Assembly: GCF_002860205.1 (NCBI RefSeq)
Contig: NZ_PGVB01000012.1
Location: 1 to 64,000 of the forward strand
Length of the DNA stretch: 64,000 nt
Source of the DNA: Bacillus sp. T33-2
GTDB lineage: Bacteria > Bacillota > Bacilli > Bacillales > Cytobacillaceae
Reading direction: 5' to 3'
Position numbers and translations under genes: made by a program. Under the pieces are notes generated by a model. It made no database searches. It had not been told where the DNA came from and saw only the letters and a list, made by a program, of their open reading frames with translations. This document shows positions 17,409 through 25,533 of this stretch, in pieces (within the stretch, counting starts at the first letter, position 1; every line of letters begins with the position of its first letter).

Positions 17409-19314
17409 CCTGGCTAAACGAAACATCCAAAAAAATATCAGGCAATACCTGCTTTATTTTTACCCGATGGTCTTCAGCATTGTCCTGTATTTTACATTTG
17501 TGTCACTTCAATATAATGAACAAATTATTGATGAAGCCACTGCACTGGACAAAATTGAACCGGCTTTTATGGCCGCGTCCGTCATGCTGTTAATTTTCGC
17601 GGCAATTTTCATTTGGTACTCGAATTCTTTCTTTACTAAAAGAAGGAAAAAGGAAGTCGCGTTATATTCATTGTTCGGCATGCAAAAACAACAGGTTGCA
17701 AAACTCCTTTTCTTTGAAAATTTGCTGATTGGCATGTTCGCATTAATTGCCGGAATCGCAATTGGAGCTCTGCTCTCCAAGCTGTTTGCAATGATTTTGG
17801 TAAAATTGATGGGATTTTCGATTATCACCACATTTACCATCTCACCAAAGGCAGTCATTCAGACAATTATTGCCTTTATCATCATCATCGCGACCACATC
17901 CATCCATAATTACCGCCTGATTTACCGGTTTTCTTTATTGCAATTATTGAAGGCTGAAAAACAGGGTGAAAAAAAGCCGAAAGCGTCCGTTTTCACAGCG
18001 GCCCTTGCTCTGTTGTTGCTTGGCAGCGCGTATGCGGTTTTATTGCAGCCAACCGATGCAGATATATGGAAGGATTATGGCTTCACCGCCGTACTGCTAT
18101 CACTGGTTGCTGTCGTCATCGGCACCTATTTGTTTATCAACACCTTCATTGTTTATGGATTGAAAAAATTATCCCAGATGAAAAGCATTTATTTTAAAGG
18201 GATAAATTTGATCAGCTTAACCCATCTGTTATTTCGAATAAAGGGCAATGTGTTTGTTTTATCAGTGATTGCGTTATTGAGCACTGTGACCCTGTTTGCG
18301 ATCGGGTTCACAGTAAGCCTGTATTATAACATCAATAAAATCGTCAATAAGGATTATCCGCTAAGTATCATGTACACAGTCCAAAGTGATGCCATGGAAA
18401 ATGAGATGGAGAGGATCATCCAGGCAAATGGAGAGGACCAGCTTATTTTTTCCTCCAGAATCGAATATTTGCGTACGACTGGAGATTTGGGCTCGATAAA
18501 TAGATGGCCCCCTGACCATCCGATCATGCTTATTCCAGAAACGGAATATCGCAAGCTGGCAAAGAGAATGGGCAATCCTGCAGTCAAAATCAAAGATCAA
18601 GAGGCAATTTCCTTTTATGATGGCAACCTGGATCAATCCGAAGATCTCTACACCGGAAAAGAAGTCGGCTTGTCAGAACAGGACAGGGTCAAGATCGTTT
18701 CTTATGAGGACTACAGTTTACTCAACCAAACCTACTTTGAAATGCCATTGGTCATTAAGGACGATTTATTTAATAAACTGAAACAGCACGGCGAGCCACA
18801 ACAGCTGCAGGTGTACAGTTTAAAAAATGAGAAAACTGCAGGAGAAACCTTTAAAGCTATGAAAATAGTATTTACAGAGGAAAACGCTGATCCGGACGAG
18901 ACCATTTTCACCAGCCACTATGATGAATACCAAAAGGGGAAACAAACATACGGGATCCTTAATTTTATCAGCGTATTCCTGGGGCTTGTGTTTTTGCTTG
19001 CAACCGGAAGTATGCTCCATTACAAACAACTCATTGAGGCCACGTCTGACCAGCCCCGGTATGACGTGTTAAGGAAGGTCGGAATGAGCCGGAAGCAGAT
19101 GCGCTCCTCGATCGCGAAGCAGTTCGTCCTCATCTTTGTTTTGCCGCTATTGATTGCGTTCTCGCACAGTTCAGTCATTATAACCGCTCTGTCAGGCGTG
19201 CTGCAAATGGACTTGTATATGCCGTTTCTTGTCAGTACCGGCATGTACGCGGCGATCTATTTTGCTTATTATGTGAACACCGTAATGAAATACGACAAAA
19301 TCGTGAATCAGTAA
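17395..19314 (+). CDS. Bce-type ABC transporter permease (FtsX domain)
   Basis: About 639 residues, the usual length for BceB-type permeases. Ten transmembrane segments are expected: helices near 15-35, 55-75, 105-160, 195-250 and 285-310, then a large extracellular domain of about 200 residues (roughly 315-515), and the last helices. The N-terminal MSLFNLAKRNIQKNIRQYLL and FFTKRRKKEVALYSLFGMQK are characteristic. The start at 17395 lies after GGAGGCGG. The extracellular domain is where peptide-loaded targets are sensed and where the sensor kinase is controlled. The cognate two-component genes are convergent. Confidence 0.93.
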   Translation: MSLFNLAKRNIQKNIRQYLLYFYPMVFSIVLYFTFVSLQYNEQIIDEATALDKIEPAFMAASVMLLIFAAIFIWYSNSFFTKRRKKEVALYSLFGMQKQQVAKLLFFENLLIGMFALIAGIAIGALLSKLFAMILVKLMGFSIITTFTISPKAVIQTIIAFIIIIATTSIHNYRLIYRFSLLQLLKAEKQGEKKPKASVFTAALALLLLGSAYAVLLQPTDADIWKDYGFTAVLLSLVAVVIGTYLFINTFIVYGLKKLSQMKSIYFKGINLISLTHLLFRIKGNVFVLSVIALLSTVTLFAIGFTVSLYYNINKIVNKDYPLSIMYTVQSDAMENEMERIIQANGEDQLIFSSRIEYLRTTGDLGSINRWPPDHPIMLIPETEYRKLAKRMGNPAVKIKDQEAISFYDGNLDQSEDLYTGKEVGLSEQDRVKIVSYEDYSLLNQTYFEMPLVIKDDLFNKLKQHGEPQQLQVYSLKNEKTAGETFKAMKIVFTEENADPDETIFTSHYDEYQKGKQTYGILNFISVFLGLVFLLATGSMLHYKQLIEATSDQPRYDVLRKVGMSRKQMRSSIAKQFVLIFVLPLLIAFSHSSVIITALSGVLQMDLYMPFLVSTGMYAAIYFAYYVNTVMKYDKIVNQ

Positions 19315-19362
19315 CAGGGCAGGCGGAATATCTGCAAAATGCATATTCCGCTCCCGCTACAT

Positions 19363-20367
19363 TTAACTATGCTGTCTAAAATAATAATGGTCTTCTGATT
19401 CTGGAAAATGGATGAAAGCTTCCGTATAAACACCTTTTTGTGATGTATAGGAGATGCTGTGCCCAAGCTTTTGCGCCATCCTTTCCACCAAATATAAACC
19501 CATTCCTGTAGAGGCTGTTTGTTGCCTGCCGTTTTTTCCTGTAAAGCCTTTCTCAAATAAACGGGGCAAATCTTCGGCATCAATTCCTACCCCATTATCC
19601 CGGACGCTGATTGTCCGCTTTTCCGTATCAATCGTTATGTCTATGTTACCGTCCCGTTCTGTGTACTTCAGCGCATTTGAAAGCAGTTGGCTCACGATAA
19701 ATAACAGCCCCTTTTTATCGGTCAGCACTGGAAAGCTCATGATCTGGAGGTTCAATTTTATCTTTTTTGCCAGAAAAGCTTTTGTATGCAATTTGACTGC
19801 CTCTCTTATAACCCGCCCAGTATCAACTTCCTGGATAAGATAATCTTTATGAAAATCACTGAGCCTTGAAAAATAGAGCGCCTGTTCTATAAAATGCTCG
19901 ATCTTGTCCATTTCCTCTTCCAGGCTGTCCATTCCCACGTCCAGCTCATAAATCATTCTGCTTACGGAAATTGGTGTTTTTATTTCATGGAACCAGGTGG
20001 TCATATATTCAAGCCATTCTTTCTTTTCTTCGTTAATTTTTTCGATTTGAAACATTTGCCTTTGCTGCTGTTTTTTTAAAATTTGTAAATACAGGCTCTC
20101 TTCATTCGTGGCGGGCTTTGGAAAAATCGTATGTTCATCATGTGCGGCCATGTCAAGCAGCTCATCAAAAAATTTCCTCTTCTGATAGTAATTTATGCAT
20201 AAATAACTGAAAAAAATGATTGCTGCCATCAACTCAATGTATAACAGGCTGCTCATATCAACATGCAAAACCGGATTGAACACGAGCATTAAAGTAATAA
20301 AAGCCATTAAAACTATATAAGTGAAGACCAGCCACTTTTGATCAATCAAATAGGGAAAGAATTTCAT
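19363..20367 (-). CDS. BceS-like intramembrane-sensing histidine kinase
   Basis: A 334-residue kinase with two N-terminal transmembrane helices (about 12-32 and 37-58) joined by almost no extracellular loop, the mark of kinases that sense through a Bce transporter. The dimerisation and phosphorylation motif TWFHEIKTPISVSRMI places His near 127. The ATPase core shows N-box LLSNALKYTE and G boxes VRDNGVGID and STGMGLYLVERMA. It overlaps the upstream response regulator gene by four bases. It should report transporter activity to that regulator. Confidence 0.94.
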   Translation of the reverse strand: MKFFPYLIDQKWLVFTYIVLMAFITLMLVFNPVLHVDMSSLLYIELMAAIIFFSYLCINYYQKRKFFDELLDMAAHDEHTIFPKPATNEESLYLQILKKQQQRQMFQIEKINEEKKEWLEYMTTWFHEIKTPISVSRMIYELDVGMDSLEEEMDKIEHFIEQALYFSRLSDFHKDYLIQEVDTGRVIREAVKLHTKAFLAKKIKLNLQIMSFPVLTDKKGLLFIVSQLLSNALKYTERDGNIDITIDTEKRTISVRDNGVGIDAEDLPRLFEKGFTGKNGRQQTASTGMGLYLVERMAQKLGHSISYTSQKGVYTEAFIHFPESEDHYYFRQHS

Positions 20368-21038
20368 GGCAATAGGTATCCTTGTCGTTTTTTCGTGACA
20401 ATCGCATCCGCCAATCCGATGGCTTCAAGCTTTTTCCTGAGGCGGTTAATATTCACTGTCAATGTATTGTCATCAATGAATTGCTCATCCTCCCACAATG
20501 CTTTCATGAGGTCATCCCTCGCAACAATTTGACCTGTTTTTTTCATCAGGATATACAAAATATGAAACTCATTTTTCGTAAGTGATACAGCTTCATTTTG
20601 ATAATAAGCGGTTGAGTTTTGAATATTGAGGACCAGCCCTCCGGCTGAAATGAGATCTTTCTCTGGTTCATCGGCTCTCTGTGAGCGCCGCAATACAGCA
20701 TTCATCTTCGCAACCAAAACTTCCAATGAAAAAGGTTTTTGGATAAAATCATCGCCGCCCATATTCATGGCCATGATAATGTCCATATTATCGGTGCGTG
20801 AGGAGATAAAAATGATCGGAACATCAGCAATCTGCCTGATCTTATTGCACCAGTAAAAACCGTCATAGCTTGGCAGATTGATGTCAAGCAGCACCAGGTG
20901 GGGGTTGCATCCCAAAAATTGCTCGATAATATTGTCAAATTGTTCAACCGCCACAGGTTCAAATCCCCATTTTTTCAAGTAATCATGGATCATCGTCCGA
21001 ATTTTAAAATCGTCTTCTATGATCATTACATTATACAT
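20364..21038 (-). CDS. BceR-like OmpR-family response regulator
   Basis: A 224-residue regulator. Receiver: acidic DD at residues 9-10, acceptor D in LVLLDINLPSYDG near 52, T/S in IFISSRTDNMD and K in FIQKPFSLEV near 102. A winged-helix OmpR-type effector domain follows from about 130 (LTKNEFHILYILMKK, then DDNTLTVNINRLRKKLEAIG). It is the first gene of a two-gene unit with the BceS-like kinase. The likely target is the promoter of the convergent transporter pair around 16500-16600. Confidence 0.94.
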   Translation of the reverse strand: MYNVMIIEDDFKIRTMIHDYLKKWGFEPVAVEQFDNIIEQFLGCNPHLVLLDINLPSYDGFYWCNKIRQIADVPIIFISSRTDNMDIIMAMNMGGDDFIQKPFSLEVLVAKMNAVLRRSQRADEPEKDLISAGGLVLNIQNSTAYYQNEAVSLTKNEFHILYILMKKTGQIVARDDLMKALWEDEQFIDDNTLTVNINRLRKKLEAIGLADAIVTKKRQGYLLP

Positions 21039-21107
21039 TCGACAGCACCCTATTCAATTATTTGTAAATATTAGCGAGCATGTTTTATCATATTTGCACG
21101 AAAGAGG

Positions 21108-22121
21108 TCAGACACTGCTCGCCGTCTGTTCGTAAGCACGCTCAGCTTTGTGAGAAACATAGCTGTGCAATACCATTCCAACAATCACGATAAATATGCC
21201 CCACCATGACAAAGGTGAAGGAATGGCAATGGATAAAAAGAGGACTTCACCTGCGAGGGCGAAAAGGACCTCCATTGACTGTGTTGCCTCGACGGCAGCC
21301 AGCTTTTGCATATTTCCTTTTACCATGTCTGTTGCCTGGAAGAAAAGGACTGTAGCGATGACTCCAGAACAAATCGCCACCATTAGTGACTGGATGGTTT
21401 GTTCCGTACTTGGTGCGCCTGCGGTAAAAAATCCGTAGAAAGACAGCACAACCCAGAACGGCAGGCTCGCTAAAGTCATGCCCAACACCCGCTGATACGC
21501 ATCCAGCCGCCCGGCACATATGTCCATCATCTTGCGGTTGCCGAGTGGATACGCAAACGATGCAATAATGACCGGGATGAGCCCCAACAGTAATTCTTTT
21601 ACTGACAGATGGCTCGCATGCTCGATTTGCATGAGCACGATGCCCAACAGGATGATTAGCGACATCATCAGCCCTTTAAAAGGAATCCTTCCCCTAACTT
21701 TAACAGGGCCTTGATTCGTTAGGATCGTTTCGGAAAATAAAGGTACAAGCAGTGAACCTGATATAATCGTGATTTGCCAGGTGCCAGCGATCAGCCATCC
21801 AGGTGAATATGCTGCCGAAAAGCAAATGGGCGCATAAAACAGTCCAAATCCCACAAAACTCCATAACATCCAGGCGCCTGGCTGTTCCCTTATTGCACGC
21901 AACAGAGGCCGCAAATTCTTTCTGCCCACTACAACTATCAATAAAATGGGAGCCATGAAAAAATAGCGCAATGACGCACTCCAGATCCAACTCCCGCCGG
22001 ACAATTCCATCGTCCTGTTCAGTATAAATGTAAAAGCAAAAAAGAATGCCGCAAAAACCCCTAAAATAATAGGCCGCAAATGGCTCACCCCAATTTGTTT
22101 CTTCTGTCCGTTTCTTAACAT
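21108..22121 (-). CDS. Multidrug-resistance efflux transporter family protein (DMT superfamily)
   Basis: A 337-residue integral membrane protein with about ten hydrophobic segments, made of two EamA/EmrE-like halves. The N-terminal PIILGVFAAFFFAFTFILNR and the central VIIASFAYPLGNRKMMDICA fit the family called multidrug resistance efflux transporter. Direction and substrate are unproven; members move metabolites or drugs with proton exchange. It is transcribed on its own, with no regulator overlapping it. Confidence 0.8.
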   Translation of the reverse strand: MLRNGQKKQIGVSHLRPIILGVFAAFFFAFTFILNRTMELSGGSWIWSASLRYFFMAPILLIVVVGRKNLRPLLRAIREQPGAWMLWSFVGFGLFYAPICFSAAYSPGWLIAGTWQITIISGSLLVPLFSETILTNQGPVKVRGRIPFKGLMMSLIILLGIVLMQIEHASHLSVKELLLGLIPVIIASFAYPLGNRKMMDICAGRLDAYQRVLGMTLASLPFWVVLSFYGFFTAGAPSTEQTIQSLMVAICSGVIATVLFFQATDMVKGNMQKLAAVEATQSMEVLFALAGEVLFLSIAIPSPLSWWGIFIVIVGMVLHSYVSHKAERAYEQTASSV

Positions 22122-22165
22122 ATATATGTTCTACAAAATAGGTGGAATCCCCTTTTAATTAAGAA

Positions 22166-22199
22166 AGCCCCTCATCTGTTTTTAAACAAATTTGGGGCT
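22166..22199 (-). terminator. Terminator closing the dhaKLM operon region
   Basis: AGCCCC / GGGGCT with extra pairing inside (GTTT/AAAC) and TTTCTT after it on the minus strand. It follows the small gene at 22225-22398. Confidence 0.75.
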
Positions 22200-22224
22200 C
22201 CAATTCAATATTTTAATTCTGTGT

Positions 22225-22398
22225 CTACAACCCTCCGCATCCAGGGGTATTTCCTTTCTCCTTATCTTCGGACGCTCCTTCTGAGACTGCTTGTAAACCA
22301 TACCCAGTAGGACTGATCTCAAGTATTCCATCTTTACTATTTCTCTTCAACTGATGATTTGGATGGCCCAGCTCTTCATTAAAATTGTCTTTTTCCAT
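22225..22398 (-). CDS. Small hypothetical protein at the end of the dha operon
   Basis: Fifty-seven hydrophilic residues starting MEKDNFNEELGHPNHQLKRN and ending GNTPGCGGL. The start is set by a strong GGAGG seven bases upstream at 22398; the longer frame to 22425 lacks one. It lies 96 bases after glpP and before a terminator, so it may be co-transcribed with the dihydroxyacetone genes, or it may be a separate small gene. No family recognised. Confidence 0.55.
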   Translation of the reverse strand: MEKDNFNEELGHPNHQLKRNSKDGILEISPTGYGLQAVSEGASEDKEKGNTPGCGGL

Positions 22399-22493
22399 AT
22401 TGAAACCTCCGGTGTCAGTTTTCAATTAGTTTTCCGGGACTTCCATGATTTATGCAGTTCTTCAGGATTTGAGGCAGCTCTTAGACCGGATTG

Positions 22494-23084
22494 TCACCCA
22501 CCTTCTGCTTTAGTAATGCTCGTTACCGGGCTCTCGAATGATTTCCAAAGGGCAACTCTTGATGTTGTGACCGCCCTGGCGCCGGCATTCAAGGCACAGG
22601 TGACCTCGTCCCTTGTTTGGACAAGTCCGCCTGTAAGGATGGGAATTGTATGATCTTCAGCCATTTTCCTGATGAAACCGGGAATGATGCCGGGAAGAAT
22701 TTCTACATAATCGGCTTTTGTATGTTTCAAAATGGAATAGCTTTTTTGCAATGCCTGGGAATCAAGGAGAAAGATCCTTTGGACTGTCAAAACCCCTTTC
22801 TGCCTCGCTTTTAAAATCACGTTGGGCTTTGTTGAAATAATTCCAAAAGGTTTTATTTCCTGGCACAAATACTCAGTAGAGTATTCGTCATTTTTTAAGC
22901 CCTGAATCATATCAGCATGGAGAAGAATGTTTTTATTATGTTGCTTCGCAAGCTGGGAGACAGGCTTTAATTGGGCAATATCCATATCCAGGTAAACCCC
23001 GTATTGAAAACTGCTTTCCAAAAATAAATTGTATTGGTTCTTGTTCTTGGCAACCGGTATCACTTGTTGGCCATGAAAGCTCAT
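22494..23084 (-). CDS. glpP: Glycerol-3-phosphate-responsive antiterminator GlpP, copy 1
   Basis: A 196-residue TIM-barrel-like RNA-binding antiterminator. In Bacillus subtilis GlpP with glycerol 3-phosphate binds the leaders of glpFK and glpD and prevents termination. Family landmarks are IAQLKPVSQLAKQHNKNILL, DMIQGLKNDEYSTEYLCQE, ISTKPNVILKARQKGVLTVQ and GGLVQTRDEVTCALNAGARA. It is the fifth gene of the dha operon, 11 bases after the HPr gene, so it is presumably under sigma-54 control. A second copy (32176-32721) heads the glp cluster. The C-terminus is extended by about 15 residues relative to copy 2. Confidence 0.9.
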   Translation of the reverse strand: MSFHGQQVIPVAKNKNQYNLFLESSFQYGVYLDMDIAQLKPVSQLAKQHNKNILLHADMIQGLKNDEYSTEYLCQEIKPFGIISTKPNVILKARQKGVLTVQRIFLLDSQALQKSYSILKHTKADYVEILPGIIPGFIRKMAEDHTIPILTGGLVQTRDEVTCALNAGARAVTTSRVALWKSFESPVTSITKAEGG

Positions 23085-23095
23085 AGTTTCACCTT

Positions 23096-23341
23096 TTATA
23101 GATATTTGATGATCCAGTCCATTGTTTCCTCTTCATCAGCCCCGTCGACAGCGACACGAATCGTTTCCCCTTGTTTAATAGAAGCTGTCATCATGCTCAA
23201 CACGCTTTTAGGATTAAATTTCCTGCTCCCAGCGTAAAATTCGACAGTACTTTTGAACTCATTCAGTTTTTTTACCAATTCTGCGGCAGGCCGAGCATGC
23301 AGCCCCTGTTCTAATGAAACAGTAATCTCTTTTTCTATCAT
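23096..23341 (-). CDS. HPr family phosphocarrier protein in the dha operon
   Basis: About 81 residues of the HPr fold. The phospho-histidine motif is intact (EQGLHARPAAELV, His near 15) and the HPr-kinase serine region is kept (NPKSVLSMM, Ser near 46), so it could be phosphorylated by EI and by HprK. Being between dhaM and glpP it is most simply a dedicated phosphate shuttle to DhaM, replacing the HPr domain that is fused to DhaM in enterobacteria. The ATG at 23341 follows GGGGTGA; a GTG at 23350 is less likely. Confidence 0.9.
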   Translation of the reverse strand: MIEKEITVSLEQGLHARPAAELVKKLNEFKSTVEFYAGSRKFNPKSVLSMMTASIKQGETIRVAVDGADEEETMDWIIKYL

Positions 23342-23362
23342 TTTGTTCACCCCATTGGAAGC

Positions 23363-23758
23363 CTAACTTTGCACTTTTTGTAAATTTTTCGCGCCTTCCG
23401 CAGCAGCAGCAACTTCACTTAGTGTTCCGCCGATACCAGATTGGATAATGGCCGCATATGCCCCTTCAACGAGCGGTGCGTCCGCTATTTTTATATTTTG
23501 ATAATCTTCGAGTGTTTCAATTGCCATTTCAGCGTTGATCAGCGCGCTCCCCAAATCGAAGATGACAACGACCCCTTTTTCTGAATAAACCGATTCTAGG
23601 GCGTGCTTGATTTTAAACATGTCCGTCCCAATGCCATTTTCATCGGTACCACCTGCAACCGCGAGCGGCACTTTTTCCTGGACTTGTCTTAGCAGTGCAG
23701 ACAATCCTTTCACTATATCTGGGCTGTGGGAAATTAACACGATGCCTACATAACTCAT
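23363..23758 (-). CDS. dhaM: Dihydroxyacetone kinase phosphotransferase subunit DhaM (EIIA-mannose type)
   Basis: A 131-residue protein that takes phosphate from HPr onto its histidine and passes it to the ADP bound in DhaL. The active histidine is in VLISHSPDIVKG (His near 10). The conserved GGTDENGIGTDMFKI and FDLGSALINAEMA are diagnostic of the DhaM EIIA domain. It is the single-domain Gram-positive form, without fused HPr and EI domains. Its start overlaps the dhaL stop by four bases. Confidence 0.95.
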   Translation of the reverse strand: MSYVGIVLISHSPDIVKGLSALLRQVQEKVPLAVAGGTDENGIGTDMFKIKHALESVYSEKGVVVIFDLGSALINAEMAIETLEDYQNIKIADAPLVEGAYAAIIQSGIGGTLSEVAAAAEGAKNLQKVQS

Positions 23759-24381
23759 AATTCTGCTCCTTTGAATACTTTTGCCAACTCAGTGAAGAAA
23801 AAATGAGAAGATGCAGCTCCAGGATCAATATGGCCGACCGAACGCGGCCCGAGATACGAAGCCCTCCCTTTTTTGGCTTCCATATTCTTTGTTTCCTCCA
23901 TTTTTGCAATGGATAGTTTCATTAATCCATCCCAATCAACATGGTCACCGTGGGATTTTAGGAAATCTACAACAGGGATCCACACATCAAGCATCGTCTT
24001 ATCATGAAAACCTGCTTTTCCTCTCATTTTTATTCCTTCCAAAGACTCTGCAAATGCTTCCGTTAATTCGGCTGCGGATGCCTGCTGTTTTTCTTTTAAC
24101 GATGCAGCGGCCTTCAAGAATACCGTGCCGTATAATGGGCCCGATGCACCGCCGACTTTCGAGAGGAGGGTCATTCCGGTATCTTTGAATAAAGCGCCCA
24201 AGTCGCTGTACACTGCATTGTCAATTTTTTTGGCCACCTCATTGAAGCCCCTGGCCATATTGATTCCATGGTCCCCGTCACCTATTGCCTGGTCCAATTC
24301 TGTCAGGTAGATTTTTTGCTGCTGGTAAATATCATTAAGCTGTTTAAGCCACAATTTGGCTTCTTCAACTCCAAAACCCAT
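23755..24381 (-). CDS. dhaL: Dihydroxyacetone kinase ADP-binding subunit DhaL
   Basis: About 208 residues, all-helical. DhaL holds ADP as a cofactor that is rephosphorylated by DhaM and transfers phosphate to DhaK-bound dihydroxyacetone. The Mg-nucleotide motif AIGDGDHGINMARGF is complete, and SKVGGASGPLYGTVFLKA and the C-terminal DPGAASSHFFF also fit. The start at 24381 has AAAGGAG upstream; the frame extends to 24435 into dhaK. Co-transcribed with dhaK and dhaM. Confidence 0.96.
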   Translation of the reverse strand: MGFGVEEAKLWLKQLNDIYQQQKIYLTELDQAIGDGDHGINMARGFNEVAKKIDNAVYSDLGALFKDTGMTLLSKVGGASGPLYGTVFLKAAASLKEKQQASAAELTEAFAESLEGIKMRGKAGFHDKTMLDVWIPVVDFLKSHGDHVDWDGLMKLSIAKMEETKNMEAKKGRASYLGPRSVGHIDPGAASSHFFFTELAKVFKGAEL

Positions 24382-24400
24382 TGCTGAATCTCCTTTGTGA

Positions 24401-25396
24401 TTATTTCTTAAAAGCAACTGTATCAGCGCCGGCATCCAACAGTTCTGTCAGCTGATCATCAAGGTGGAGCAGTGTGATCGAGCACCCGGCCATTTCGAGG
24501 GATGTCATATACTCGCCAATAAATGTTTCATAAATTTCTATATTTTGTGCTTTCAAGATTTTCGAGGCCCTGTTGTTTACTATATAGAGCTCCATTAATG
24601 GAGTGGCCCCAAGCCCGTTAATCATTAGGGCCACTTTGCTGCCCTTGCTGAACTGCAGATTAGTGAGTACCTTATTCAGAAGAATTTCAGTAACTTCATC
24701 CGCCGTTTTGATCCCACTTCTTTCAATTCCCGGTTCGCCATGGATTCCCATGCCGATTTCCATTTCGGTTTCACCTATGGAAAAGCCCGGTTTTCCAGCG
24801 GCAGGAACTGTACAAGGGGTTAACGCCATACCCATCGAACTTAGATTTTCATTTACCTTGTTTGCAACTGCAGCAACTTCCTCAAGAGTTGCCCCGGTTT
24901 CAGCAAGCGCACCGGCGATTTTATGGACAAACACTGTCCCCGCAATTCCCCGTCTGCCAACTGTATATGTAGAATTTTCAACTGCCACATCATCATCCAC
25001 GATGACCTTTGCTACCTGGATGCCTTCCGCTTCTGCCAGTTCAGCTGCCATCTCAAAATTCATTACATCGCCAGTGTAATTTTTGATGACAAGCAGGACT
25101 CCTTTGCCGCCATCCACTGCCTTGATCGCCTCAAAAACCTGATCCGGGGTTGGAGAAGTAAACACTTCACCTGCAACCGCCCCATCGAGCATGCCTCTTC
25201 CAACGTATCCTCCATGTGCCGGTTCATGGCCGCTTCCTCCGCCGCTCACTATTCCGACTTTTCCTTGCACTGGTGCATCAGCACGGACAATTACCGTTGT
25301 ATTCGGAACCTGTTTAACATACTTGGGATAAGCTTCCACAAATCCTTCCACCATTTCCTGGACAACACTTTCTGGTTGATTGATCAGCTTTTTCAT
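24401..25396 (-). CDS. dhaK: Dihydroxyacetone kinase substrate-binding subunit DhaK
   Basis: A 331-residue subunit that binds dihydroxyacetone covalently as a hemiaminal on histidine. Visible landmarks are SGGGSGHEPAHGGYVGRGML near residues 51-70, the loop MNFEMAAELAEAEGIQVAKV, and the catalytic GIHGEPGIER with the substrate-binding His near 219. First gene of dhaK-dhaL-dhaM-HPr-glpP. A perfect sigma-54 promoter lies 35-50 bases upstream. Two DhaK families exist, and this is the PTS-dependent type because dhaM is adjacent. Confidence 0.97.
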   Translation of the reverse strand: MKKLINQPESVVQEMVEGFVEAYPKYVKQVPNTTVIVRADAPVQGKVGIVSGGGSGHEPAHGGYVGRGMLDGAVAGEVFTSPTPDQVFEAIKAVDGGKGVLLVIKNYTGDVMNFEMAAELAEAEGIQVAKVIVDDDVAVENSTYTVGRRGIAGTVFVHKIAGALAETGATLEEVAAVANKVNENLSSMGMALTPCTVPAAGKPGFSIGETEMEIGMGIHGEPGIERSGIKTADEVTEILLNKVLTNLQFSKGSKVALMINGLGATPLMELYIVNNRASKILKAQNIEIYETFIGEYMTSLEMAGCSITLLHLDDQLTELLDAGADTVAFKK

Positions 25397-25430
25397 CCAT
25401 TTCCCTCCTTTTTGTTTTCATTAAACTAAG

Positions 25431-25446
25431 TAGCAAGAAACGTGCC
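25431..25446 (-). promoter_or_regulatory. Sigma-54 (-24/-12) promoter of dhaKLM
   Basis: The minus strand reads TGGCACGTTTCTTGCT, an exact match to TGGCACG-N4-TTGCW with GG and GC in register. The transcript would begin about 25 bases before the dhaK ATG. The neighbouring gene codes for a sigma-54 activator, which makes a chance match unlikely. Confidence 0.93.
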
Positions 25447-25456
25447 AAACTTAAAA

Positions 25457-25497
25457 CTGTAAGCGCCTTCAGTAGAGACCGGGCTAATTACGCTGAC
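25457..25497. promoter_or_regulatory. Inverted repeat upstream of the sigma-54 promoter, candidate activator site
   Basis: TGTAAGCG (25457-25464) and CGCTGACA (25490-25497) form a near-palindrome of TGTMAGCG half-sites 25 bases apart, lying just upstream of -24. It is a candidate binding site for the sigma-54 activator. This is by eye only. Confidence 0.35.
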
Positions 25498-25533
25498 ACC
25501 TTGATTTTACTTACACATCCTCGGGATTTTTTC

